A stretch of 8,494 nucleotides of DNA from Desulfobacula sp. GTDB lineage: Bacteria; Desulfobacterota; Desulfobacteria; Desulfobacterales; Desulfobacteraceae. Position 1 is the stretch's first letter; every line of letters starts with the position of its first letter. Both the position numbers and the translations under genes were made by a program. The stretch covers positions 1 to 8,494 of the forward strand of contig NZ_JAIOSW010000452.1 of assembly GCF_021107415.1 (NCBI RefSeq), in the 5' to 3' direction. Shown here piece by piece: positions 1-5,833 of the stretch. The notes beneath the pieces were generated by a model that did not search any database, had not been told where the DNA came from, and worked only from the letters and a program-made list of their open reading frames with translations.

Positions 1-1
1 A

Positions 2-432
2 AACAACAGAGACAGGATATTGCCTGAAATCAAGAAAGCGATAAAAAATTCTGACTTGATAATGAAAGTGTCCTCCTTGTTTGCTTTAGAAGCAAAATGA
101 ATGCCAACCGCCATTTGCGGTCATAGGGTCAAATACATTAAAATACTATAAAAAAAATTCTAAAAGAGAAAAAACCGCAAATAAAGTAAGAGTTGCTAGA
201 TATTATGATATTAATTTTGAAACAGATTTCAACATTTTAGATCTGCGATTACAAGTTACAAACCTTGTCAAATTCATAACAGTTTCAAACGGAACTCCGA
301 TTGACTGATAAAAAACATTCTGGAACCTGTCTCAGATATACAACAGATACTGCCAAGATCACAAGTCTGTTAAAAAAAAATGATGATATCAAGCTGACCA
401 AATTAAAACTTTTTCTGGATGAAATTATATAA
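2..432 (+). pseudogene. Broken or frameshifted coding remnant, unknown protein, cut by window edge
   Basis: Three overlapping stop-bounded frames read like pieces of one protein. Frame 2 (from the edge to a TGA at 98-100) ends in MKVSSLFALEAK. Frame 3 (90-308) includes KVRVARYYDINFETDFNILD. Frame 1 (280-432) ends LTKLKLFLDEII and TAA. Each step is what one extra base would cause: an A in the run at 94-97, and a base in the T or A run near 283-289. Joined, they give about 140 residues of mixed, charged, helix-like sequence with no motif I recognise and no visible start codon, so the 5' end lies outside the window. The final stop is 1 bp from the stop of the convergent gene on the other strand. 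Either a decayed gene or one broken by sequencing errors. Non-coding AT-rich DNA remains possible, as no homology was tested. Confidence 0.35.
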
Positions 433-433
433 G

Positions 434-964
434 TCAGTCTTCTAATTCAAGCAAATTACTTTTGGCCACCCTGGCAACTGAAAGATCAGGGTCATCGGCT
501 AAAATCTTCAAGTAACATTCCGGGATATCCATTTCAGCAAGTTCATATTTTATTAAAGGATCTTGGTGCTGGACAAGCAGATCAACTAAATATGTCATAT
601 CGCAACAATCAAATTCATTAACGATCTCATCTAACTCCATGATGATTGTTTTCAGCAATCTTACTGAATTTAATTCTATAAATCGTGTTAGAATATTTTT
701 ATTCAAGCAGGATACACCAATGTCTGTTCTGATTATCTGGCAGAGAACCATGATCGAGCTATCTTTCAAGAGGAGTTTTGCTGTTTCAGTCATTAGATAT
801 CGCTTATTAGCTACTGCAATACGTACTTCCGATGATTTTGATTTTGCCAGTTCATGAAAAATAAGGGAATTATCTTCACAGTCTGGTAAAATGTCTGCAA
901 TGAACTCTAATGTTTTAAACCCGAGATTAATTGAAACCCCATTAATTTCTAATTTTGCTTTCAT
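434..964 (-). CDS. Hypothetical protein with HEAT/LRV-like helical repeats
   Basis: A 176-residue protein with no signal peptide or membrane segment, so probably cytoplasmic. The start is ATG at 964 (complement), because a clear AAAGGAG lies 8 bases upstream; the frame stays open to a TTG at 988, but that would put the ribosome site inside the gene. Residues about 38-70 and 130-168 carry a pattern like that of leucine-rich-variant or HEAT repeats: a short acidic turn, then VRIAVANKR or a related helix, then a Leu-rich helix ending in DD or KDSS. Such repeats usually form a curved helical scaffold that binds protein or nucleic acid. No catalytic residues are apparent. It is convergent with the broken frame on the left and divergent from a small zinc-finger ORF whose ATG is 3 bases away. 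Function unknown; the repeat assignment is by eye. Confidence 0.7.
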   Translation of the reverse strand: MKAKLEINGVSINLGFKTLEFIADILPDCEDNSLIFHELAKSKSSEVRIAVANKRYLMTETAKLLLKDSSIMVLCQIIRTDIGVSCLNKNILTRFIELNSVRLLKTIIMELDEIVNEFDCCDMTYLVDLLVQHQDPLIKYELAEMDIPECYLKILADDPDLSVARVAKSNLLELED

Positions 965-967
965 AAT

Positions 968-1285
968 ATGCACTCCTTTATTAATCAATATGGGGCTGAT
1001 GAAATTGTCCTAAAATTTATAGTACTTTTAAATAATATCCCTTTTAATTTATTCAGACCCTGTACAGATAAAGACTGCCAAAAATGGTTTGCATCAAGTA
1101 GATCTGACAAACAATATTGCTCTACGAGGTGTTCAAATAGAGCACGTCAAAGAAAGCTTCGTTTAAAAGATCCAGAGGGATACGCAGAACCACGCAGGAA
1201 AAGACTACGAGATGAATACAAAAAAAAATGTGATGATGAGAGAGAAAAAAGACTGTCTGATTATCAGAATCCTAACTCCATTTAG
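968..1285 (+). CDS. Small CGNR-like zinc-finger protein, possibly truncated
   Basis: A 105-residue basic protein. Residues 29-65 hold C32-X4-C37, then C51-X3-C55 followed by SNRARQRKLR. This resembles the CGNR zinc finger (Cys-X4-Cys, then W/Y-C-S and C-G-N-R with an Arg-rich tail) that normally ends a longer protein with an N-terminal ABATE domain. Here only about 30 residues precede the finger and the first pair-to-pair spacing is not exact, so this may be the surviving C-terminal part of a larger gene or a short diverged relative. The tail (66-105) is highly charged and probably helical. No Shine-Dalgarno is visible and a stop lies 15 bases upstream in frame; the ATG sits 3 bases from the start of the opposite-strand gene, which leaves no room for a promoter outside that gene. 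A DNA-binding role would be expected for a working finger. Confidence 0.5.
   Translation: MHSFINQYGADEIVLKFIVLLNNIPFNLFRPCTDKDCQKWFASSRSDKQYCSTRCSNRARQRKLRLKDPEGYAEPRRKRLRDEYKKKCDDEREKRLSDYQNPNSI
973..979 (-). promoter_or_regulatory. Shine-Dalgarno site fixing the start of the helical-repeat gene
   Basis: AAAGGAG on the minus strand, 8 bases before the ATG at 964. It selects that ATG over the in-frame TTG at 988. The site lies inside the first codons of the divergent + strand ORF. Confidence 0.7.
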
Positions 1286-1292
1286 GACCACT

Positions 1293-1345
1293 GTTTGTTT
1301 AAGCATTCATACCAAATCGAAAGGCTTTGAAAAGCTTAAACAAAC
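1293..1345. repeat. 12-bp perfect inverted repeat with 29-bp spacer
   Basis: GTTTGTTTAAGC at 1293-1304 is the exact reverse complement of GCTTAAACAAAC at 1334-1345. There is no T run on the right side, so it is not a classical terminator for the zinc-finger ORF that ends just upstream. It could be the end of a small mobile element remnant, a protein-binding palindrome or an RNA hairpin. Confidence 0.6.
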
Positions 1346-1350
1346 CCAAA

Positions 1351-1386
1351 ACCACATTAAAAACCACATTAAAAACCACATTAAAT
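1351..1386. repeat. Triple 12-bp tandem repeat
   Basis: Three head-to-tail copies of ACCACATTAAAA, the last ending in T instead of A. It lies between the inverted repeat and the tRNA terminator. The unit length is a multiple of three and gives NHIK repeats in one frame, but I do not see a real gene there. Confidence 0.85.
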
Positions 1387-1396
1387 TTGCCACAAA

Positions 1397-1428
1397 TAAA
1401 AAATCCCGATAAAATTAATTATCGGGAT
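1397..1428 (-). terminator. Rho-independent terminator of tRNA-Asn
   Basis: A 10-bp perfect stem (ATCCCGATAA at 1403-1412 with TTATCGGGAT at 1419-1428) and a 6-base loop. On the minus strand the stem is followed directly by TTTTTTATTT, and it lies 14 bases beyond the encoded CCA end of the tRNA. The plus-strand side has no T run, so it works for the minus strand only. Confidence 0.85.
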
Positions 1429-1441
1429 AAGCGGTTTGGGT

Positions 1442-1517
1442 TGGCTCCCCAGCACGGATTTGAACCGCGGACCCATTGGTTAACAGCCAATTGCTCTGCC
1501 AACTGAGCTACTGGGGA
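1442..1517 (-). tRNA. tRNA-Asn (anticodon GTT)
   Basis: Full cloverleaf on the minus strand, 76 bases including an encoded CCA. The acceptor stem TCCCCAG pairs with CTGGGGA and the discriminator is G, as in bacterial tRNA-Asn. The D arm is GCTC/GAGC. The anticodon stem ATTGG/CCAAT encloses the loop CTGTTAA, giving anticodon GTT. The T arm has the TTCAAAT loop with a stem that includes a G-T pair. It reads asparagine codons AAC and AAT. It appears to be a single-gene transcript: promoter candidate at 1546-1572 and terminator at 1397-1428. No protein gene is co-directional with it nearby. Confidence 0.97.
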
Positions 1518-1545
1518 GCAGCGCCTTTTAACAAGACTTGGTGAG

Positions 1546-1572
1546 ATTATATCAACACATTTTTTTTGTCAA
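1546..1572 (-). promoter_or_regulatory. Probable promoter of tRNA-Asn
   Basis: On the minus strand, TTGACA (1572-1567) and a perfect TATAAT (1551-1546) are preceded by TG one base upstream, giving an extended -10. The spacer of 15 bp is short, which the extended -10 may offset. Transcription would start about 20 bases before the tRNA. Only 17 bp separate it from the divergent promoter at 1590. Confidence 0.6.
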
Positions 1573-1589
1573 GAAAAAACAAAAAAAAA

Positions 1590-1618
1590 TTGACATCATT
1601 ATATATCGGGTTTATTCT
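1590..1618 (+). promoter_or_regulatory. Sigma70-type promoter for the small protein and rseC
   Basis: TTGACA (1590-1595), a 17-bp spacer and TATTCT (1613-1618). The start of transcription would be near 1625, leaving a leader of about 30 bases that contains the strong AAGGAGGGG ribosome site at 1641-1649. No operator palindrome is evident. Confidence 0.7.
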
Positions 1619-1654
1619 TTAAATTAAAGATAAAAATACTAAGGAGGGGAAATC

Positions 1655-1948
1655 ATGGAGATTAATAGTTTACAGGGAGCAAATGCATATACAAACCTCC
1701 CGAATGCCGCCACCCCGCTTGATAATTCCGCCCTTCGAGACCAGAACCTTGAAGCATCCGGAACTAAGCTTGATGCAGAAAGTACCAATGCTGCTCAAAA
1801 AGCTTTTGAAGTGACCATCACCCCGGAAGCACAGGACAAGCTGGCTGCAGAACCCGCTGAAACACAAGCCACAACACCCGAAAATCAGACCCGACAAAAT
1901 ATTGTATCGGCGCATGAAACCAACCGGATTGTGAATATTATTGCCTGA
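1655..1948 (+). CDS. Small hydrophilic hypothetical protein
   Basis: 97 residues, with the start fixed by a near-perfect AAGGAGGGG 5 bases before the ATG. The protein has no Cys, no signal peptide and no membrane segment. It is rich in Ala, Asn, Thr, Glu and Gln and looks largely disordered through residues 1-80: an N-terminal MEINSLQGANAY, a central FEVTITPEAQDKLAAEPAE and a conserved-looking C-terminal tail TRQNIVSAHETNRIVNIIA. I do not recognise the family. It follows a strong promoter and precedes the RseC-family gene by 29 bp, so the two are probably co-transcribed. The combination of a strong promoter and a strong ribosome site suggests high expression. A structural, regulatory or export-linked role cannot be told from the sequence. 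Confidence 0.75.
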   Translation: MEINSLQGANAYTNLPNAATPLDNSALRDQNLEASGTKLDAESTNAAQKAFEVTITPEAQDKLAAEPAETQATTPENQTRQNIVSAHETNRIVNIIA

Positions 1949-1977
1949 TACCAAATTTTATGAATAATTATTAAATC

Positions 1978-2439
1978 ATGATCACAGAAAATGGAATTAT
2001 TACCCAGGCAAACCCATCTGTCGCCTGGGTGAAAACAATCAGATCCGGTGCCTGCGAGGCTTGCTCTTCAAGGGAAAGCTGTGGAACCGCAGGCAGTCAA
2101 AAAGAGATGATCGTTACGGTTAAAAACATCCTCAATGTTGAAAAAGGCGATCATGTGGTCATTGGGCTTGAAACCCGGCCAATGCTTTTTTTAACTTTTC
2201 TTTTATATGTATTTCCCATTATTCTTCTGCTCATCGGTGCAGTGATCGGAGACAGTCTTGCACCTTCCTTTAAAATGGACCCATCCTTTGTTTCCATGAT
2301 TTGCGGATTTTTATTTTTTGGACTCTCTTTTTATATTATCCGAAAAAAAAATAATTCACTTTCAAAGAAAGAAAAGTATAAACCTTTCCTTGTCAGAAAA
2401 AGATCACAAGTGATTCCAACCAGTTGTTCCACGCCATAA
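1978..2439 (+). CDS. rseC: RseC-family membrane protein (SoxR-reducing system / Rnf partner)
   Basis: 153 residues, about the usual RseC length. The N-terminal cytoplasmic part has the family's Cys cluster, C26-X2-C29-X5-C35 in GACEACSSRESCG, followed by a beta-rich stretch with VEKGDHVVIGL. Two membrane helices follow (about 69-91 and 101-122), then a basic C-terminal tail. In E. coli RseC works with the RsxABCDGE complex, a homologue of Rnf, in keeping SoxR reduced, and RseC genes often sit beside rnf/rsx clusters; here it lies upstream of a complete-looking set. The Cys cluster may carry a metal or Fe-S centre, which is inference. The start at 1978 is the first ATG after an in-frame stop at 1972 and lacks a visible Shine-Dalgarno, so translation may be weak or depend on the upstream gene. 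Confidence 0.85.
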   Translation: MITENGIITQANPSVAWVKTIRSGACEACSSRESCGTAGSQKEMIVTVKNILNVEKGDHVVIGLETRPMLFLTFLLYVFPIILLLIGAVIGDSLAPSFKMDPSFVSMICGFLFFGLSFYIIRKKNNSLSKKEKYKPFLVRKRSQVIPTSCSTP

Positions 2440-2454
2440 AATTACATTTTTTCC

Positions 2455-2483
2455 TTGCCAATATAGCAACAATATAATATAAC
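2455..2483 (+). promoter_or_regulatory. Candidate promoter of the cytochrome-rnf operon
   Basis: TTGCCA (2455-2460), 17 bp, TATAAC (2478-2483) in the 103-bp gap between rseC and the cytochrome gene. Transcription would start near 2490, about 50 bases before the cytochrome ATG. The match is moderate and the area is AT-rich, so chance is possible; read-through from the promoter at 1590 is the alternative. Confidence 0.45.
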
Positions 2484-2542
2484 CGCTGCCTAGTTGTGGG
2501 TTTGGCGCATGAACTCTAACCCTAATATAAGAGAGAAGTATT

Positions 2543-2908
2543 ATGACATCACAACGAGACCTAAAATTAGCACTATTAATGATGATCATATTTTTGATCA
2601 CAGGAATTGTATGCTATGCCTCTTTTACCCCCCCTGCACCTGAGGAACCCGTACGGATGATGTTTCAGAGCAAAGCAGGCAAAGTTTTATTCACCCATTC
2701 AGTACACACAGGCGATTATACGGACGATTGCCTGGACTGCCATCACAACCTTGAAGATGATGAAACCTACAACTGCAGTGAGTGCCATGAAGATACAGGT
2801 GATGAAGGCTTGCCATCGAGAGCTGATGCATTTCATGCTCAGTGTCAGGGATGCCATGAAGATGTTGACGCAGGTCCGATAGAATGTAATTCGTGTCATT
2901 CATTATAG
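2543..2908 (+). CDS. Membrane-anchored tetrahaem cytochrome c, class III-like
   Basis: 121 residues. Residues 8-28 form a hydrophobic N-terminal segment that is either a signal peptide or an anchor; no lipobox is seen. The periplasmic domain has four CXXCH haem c motifs at C63-H67, C78-H82, C101-H105 and C115-H119. Exactly four other histidines (52, 55, 68, 98) are available as distal ligands, consistent with bis-His low-spin haems as in cytochrome c3/c7. It opens the rnf operon, 78 bp before rnfC. Multihaem cytochromes next to rnf genes are known in Deltaproteobacteria and in Methanosarcina acetivorans (MmcA), where the cytochrome exchanges electrons with Rnf. A role linking the periplasmic face of Rnf (RnfG) to the periplasmic cytochrome pool is inferred. 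The start has a modest ribosome site (GAGAGAAG). Confidence 0.9.
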   Translation: MTSQRDLKLALLMMIIFLITGIVCYASFTPPAPEEPVRMMFQSKAGKVLFTHSVHTGDYTDDCLDCHHNLEDDETYNCSECHEDTGDEGLPSRADAFHAQCQGCHEDVDAGPIECNSCHSL

Positions 2909-2986
2909 TTAACTTATGATATTTTAAATATTAATAATGGATGATCCCAGGCTTTTTACAAAACAGCAGATGCCTAAGGACGTATT

Positions 2987-4273
2987 ATGATTAAACGATC
3001 TTTTTTCACGTTAGCCAAACCAAGACTCAACTATGATCTTGTGGAACCGGATCCTAAAGAACTGGAGTCAATACCCATCCCGTCCAACCTTATTTTGTTA
3101 TTACATGAACCCATTGACAGTACAAGGCAGGCTTTAATAAAAAAAGGGGACGCTGTTGAAAAGGGAGAGAAGCTGCGCCTTTACAATGAAAGTACAGAGT
3201 ATACGATTTCTCCTGTAACAGGGACCATCACCCTCATTGACACCTATTCGGATGATTTTGGCAATACATCCACCTATTTTGTCATCAAAAATGACCAGAA
3301 CCAGACAACAGGAACAGATTCGATAACATACGATTTAAAAGATGATATTGCCTCTGCTGATGAATACCTGAGAACACTGCCGGGGGCACCGCCGCTAAAA
3401 ATCCTTGCCAGTGATGACATTAAAATCAATACCATTGTCATCACCTGTGCCGATATAGATCTTTTATCCACCACCCATCAGTATGTGGCCTCTAAGTTTT
3501 TGAATGAGATAAAACAAGGCGCTCAAATTTTAAAAAAGATCACCCATGTTCCCAAACTCTGTATCACGGTTCCGGAAGGCTTAAATATTCAGGGGGGCTT
3601 TGATTCGATTCAGGTATTTGAAACCGCTTTGGAATATCCGTCCAATTTGCCGGCAATGATTTTAAAAGACCATTTAAACATGGTGCTTCCTGCAGGAAAA
3701 ACGCCTGAAGATATAGGGGTTTGTTTTATCACTGCTGAAGCCGTGGTTTCTTTGGCAAAAGCATACAAGACAAAATCAGCCGGTTTTGAAAAGATTCTGA
3801 TGGTTATTGGAAAACAGGGAACTCGATACAGGATCAAGGCCACCATTGGAACGCCTTTACGCAGAATTTTCAACACCTTCAGTATTCATATCAACGACCA
3901 GGACAGAATTGTCATTGGTGGACCCATGAAGGGATTTGCAACATACACCCATCACTATCCTGTCCAGCCGGATACGGATACGGTGATGATTCAGGACAGG
4001 GATATTATCCCGGAATTATCAGACAACCCCTGTGTTAATTGCGGCAAATGTATCCGGATCTGCCCTGTAAACATCCCTGTGAATATTCTTGTACGATACA
4101 TTGAGGCTGACCAGTATGAAGAGGCAGCCGACAAATATGATCTTGAGTCTTGTATTGAATGTGGTCTTTGCGCATATGTCTGTACTGCAAGGATACCCTT
4201 ATATCAGTATGTCAGACTTGGGAAACACGAGCTTTTCAATCTTAGAGCTTTGGAGACTGCCAATGAAGAATAA
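2987..4273 (+). CDS. rnfC: RnfC, Rnf complex peripheral Fe-S subunit, atypical flavin/NADH site
   Basis: 428 residues, the short RnfC type without the long C-terminal repeat of E. coli RsxC. Order: N-terminal barrel-sandwich domain (about 30-100, with KKGDAVEKGEKL and SPVTGTIT), a degenerate Nqo1/51-kDa-like nucleotide region (about 120-265), an SLBB domain (about 265-330, with IGTPLRRIF and VIGGPMKGFA), and two [4Fe-4S] motifs, C349-C352-C355-C359 and C389-C392-C395-C399. The usual GGxH near the start, the GLGGAGFPT loop and the NGAECEP motif that bind FMN and NADH are not found; the aligned places read LPGAPPLK (131-138) and TCADIDLL (153-160). The protein sits on the cytoplasmic face and normally reduces NAD+. 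The ATG follows TAAGGA by 6 bases. rnfD overlaps its end by 11 bases. Identity as RnfC is secure; NADH activity is doubtful. Confidence 0.93.
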   Translation: MIKRSFFTLAKPRLNYDLVEPDPKELESIPIPSNLILLLHEPIDSTRQALIKKGDAVEKGEKLRLYNESTEYTISPVTGTITLIDTYSDDFGNTSTYFVIKNDQNQTTGTDSITYDLKDDIASADEYLRTLPGAPPLKILASDDIKINTIVITCADIDLLSTTHQYVASKFLNEIKQGAQILKKITHVPKLCITVPEGLNIQGGFDSIQVFETALEYPSNLPAMILKDHLNMVLPAGKTPEDIGVCFITAEAVVSLAKAYKTKSAGFEKILMVIGKQGTRYRIKATIGTPLRRIFNTFSIHINDQDRIVIGGPMKGFATYTHHYPVQPDTDTVMIQDRDIIPELSDNPCVNCGKCIRICPVNIPVNILVRYIEADQYEEAADKYDLESCIECGLCAYVCTARIPLYQYVRLGKHELFNLRALETANEE

Positions 4274-5231
4274 TAAATTAACAGTATCCCATGCACCTTT
4301 CTGGCATGATGGAGACAGTCTTTTTCAAATGAACCTGAATATCATGATTGCAGCCCTTCCGGCAATCATTTTCGGTATTATTCAGTTTGGTGCACCCGCT
4401 GTTGGTGTACTTGCCTTATCTCTTTCCAGTGCCATGATCTGGGAACTTATATTAAATCTCATATCCAGACAAAAGATCTCCATCGGTGATCTGGATGCTG
4501 CAGTCATCGGGCTTCTTTTCGGCATGATGCTTCCGGCCACATCCCCATGGTGGCTTGTCATTACCGGGACTTTCGTTGCAGTAGTCATCGGAAAAATGAT
4601 TTTCGGCGGTATCGGGGCCAACCCGTTTAACCCGACCCTTGTGGGAATGGCCTTTTTAATGCTTTCCTGGAAAATCTTTTTCGATTTTGATTCTGCCTAT
4701 ATTAATTATGAATTTAATTTTACCGCCCTTGCACCGCTGGCAGCCCTCAAATTCCAGGGAGCCTCTGTGGTTGCAGATCTGTTCCCCATTAGTGATCTTG
4801 TCATGGGCAAACAGGTGGGGGCCATTGGTTCAACCTTTGGACTCGGCCTGATTATCGGTGGCATCTACCTGATCTTAAGGGGATATATCCGGTGGGAAAT
4901 CCCGGTTTCATTTATTGCGGGCATCATTGTAACCGCCTTGTGCTTCAGCATGACCAACCCGGATACCTATGCAGGGCCAATGATCCATCTTTTCTCAGGA
5001 TATACGCTCATCGGGGCATTCTTTCTTGCCACGGAGAATTCATCCTCCCCGGTAAACAGGATTCCCATGCTCCTTTACGGATTTTTTGCTGCGGTGATGA
5101 TCATCCTGATGAGAAACATCGGTGCCTATGCCGATGGTACTGTATTGGCGATCCTGTTATTAAACGTTGTGAACCCTCTCATTGACACAATTAGGCCCAA
5201 AGCTTTGGGAAAGGAAGTCAACAATGCGTGA
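4263..5231 (+). CDS. rnfD: RnfD, membrane flavoprotein subunit of the Rnf complex
   Basis: 322 residues, normal for RnfD/NqrB-type subunits, with about eight or nine hydrophobic helices. Family landmarks are the N-terminal SHAPFWHDGDSLFQMNLN, GANPFNPTLVGMAFL in the middle and ENSSSPVN towards the end. In Vibrio RnfD, FMN is attached by a phosphoester to a Thr in an SGAT motif on the periplasmic side. Here the corresponding spot appears to be QGAS, with Ser168 as the possible attachment residue. The start is ATG 4263, preceded by TTGGAG, inside the last codons of rnfC (11-base overlap), which favours translational coupling; the frame is open further upstream within rnfC, but that part is not RnfD-like. 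It overlaps rnfG by 8 bases. Confidence 0.93.
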   Translation: MKNNKLTVSHAPFWHDGDSLFQMNLNIMIAALPAIIFGIIQFGAPAVGVLALSLSSAMIWELILNLISRQKISIGDLDAAVIGLLFGMMLPATSPWWLVITGTFVAVVIGKMIFGGIGANPFNPTLVGMAFLMLSWKIFFDFDSAYINYEFNFTALAPLAALKFQGASVVADLFPISDLVMGKQVGAIGSTFGLGLIIGGIYLILRGYIRWEIPVSFIAGIIVTALCFSMTNPDTYAGPMIHLFSGYTLIGAFFLATENSSSPVNRIPMLLYGFFAAVMIILMRNIGAYADGTVLAILLLNVVNPLIDTIRPKALGKEVNNA

Positions 5232-5805
5232 AATGATTAATATGATTGTTGTCTTGACGGCGCTTACCGCTTTTTCAGGCGGATTGCTTGCTGCCGTAAA
5301 ATCAGGGACTGAAGTTCGAATTGAGAATCAAATTCTCAAATTTCAGAAAGCACCCGCAATAAAAGAAATCTTTCCGGAAGTGACCAATGATCCTTTGGCA
5401 GATAGATTTACTATAAAGACTGAAGATATTGAATTGCAGATTTTCCCCGGCTTACTTCCCGATGGTTCAAAAGCGATTATCTTTGAAACAAAAGGAAGTG
5501 CTTTTGGCGGTCCCATAGGACTTATGGTGGGTATCAACCTGTCCACCGACAAAATTGTTGAGGTAAGGGTGACGACCCATGCAGAAACCCCTGGCATCGG
5601 ATCAAGGGCCAAAGATGACCTTGACTTTGTCTCTCAATTTTCAGAATTGGGAATGGACACAAATTTTGCTCTTAAAGGTGATGGCGGTGTTATTGATGCC
5701 ATGTCCGGTGCAACCGTTACTTCAAAAGGACTTTGTATTGCTGCAATCCAGGCAAAAGAACTTTATCTGAAACTGAAACCTGAAATTGTCATACAGATGA
5801 AATAA
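5224..5805 (+). CDS. rnfG: RnfG, FMN-binding periplasmic subunit of the Rnf complex
   Basis: 193 residues. One N-terminal membrane helix (about 5-24) is followed by a periplasmic FMN-binding domain. The landmark HAETPGIGSRA lies around residues 119-129, and SGAT at 161-164 is the flavinylation motif, with Thr164 the expected phosphoester attachment site for FMN, placed by the ApbE transferase (no apbE in this window). RnfG passes electrons at the outer face of the membrane and is the most likely contact for the cytochrome encoded at the head of the operon; this contact is inferred. The ATG follows AAGGAAG and overlaps the end of rnfD by 8 bases. Confidence 0.95.
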   Translation: MREMINMIVVLTALTAFSGGLLAAVKSGTEVRIENQILKFQKAPAIKEIFPEVTNDPLADRFTIKTEDIELQIFPGLLPDGSKAIIFETKGSAFGGPIGLMVGINLSTDKIVEVRVTTHAETPGIGSRAKDDLDFVSQFSELGMDTNFALKGDGGVIDAMSGATVTSKGLCIAAIQAKELYLKLKPEIVIQMK

Positions 5806-5833
5806 GGCTAAATATTTTAGGAGAAACTATATT

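Noticed and set aside
107..182. Short inverted repeats around ACCGC/GCGGT (107-121 and 174-182)
   Set aside because: The 5-9 bp arms, long loop and lack of a T run give no support for a terminator or binding site; they lie in the putative broken coding frame.
1212..1412. Open frame of 66 codons on the + strand with NHIK repeats
   Set aside because: It overlaps the zinc-finger ORF in another frame, has no ribosome site, and its repeat simply reflects the 12-bp tandem DNA repeat.
1670..1954. 94-codon open frame on the - strand opposite the small unknown protein
   Set aside because: The plus-strand gene has a strong promoter and ribosome site; the minus frame has neither and is oddly Cys- and Gly-rich.
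2937..2990. 17-codon mini-ORF whose stop overlaps the rnfC ATG (ATGA)
   Set aside because: No ribosome site ahead of its ATG and no recognisable leader-peptide pattern; the overlap is probably chance.
4089..4262. Longer RnfD start inside rnfC
   Set aside because: Those residues mirror rnfC in another frame; the ATG at 4263 has a ribosome site and begins the family's conserved N-terminus.
5182..5223. Longer RnfG start inside rnfD
   Set aside because: The ATG at 5224 has a good ribosome site and starts directly before the membrane anchor.
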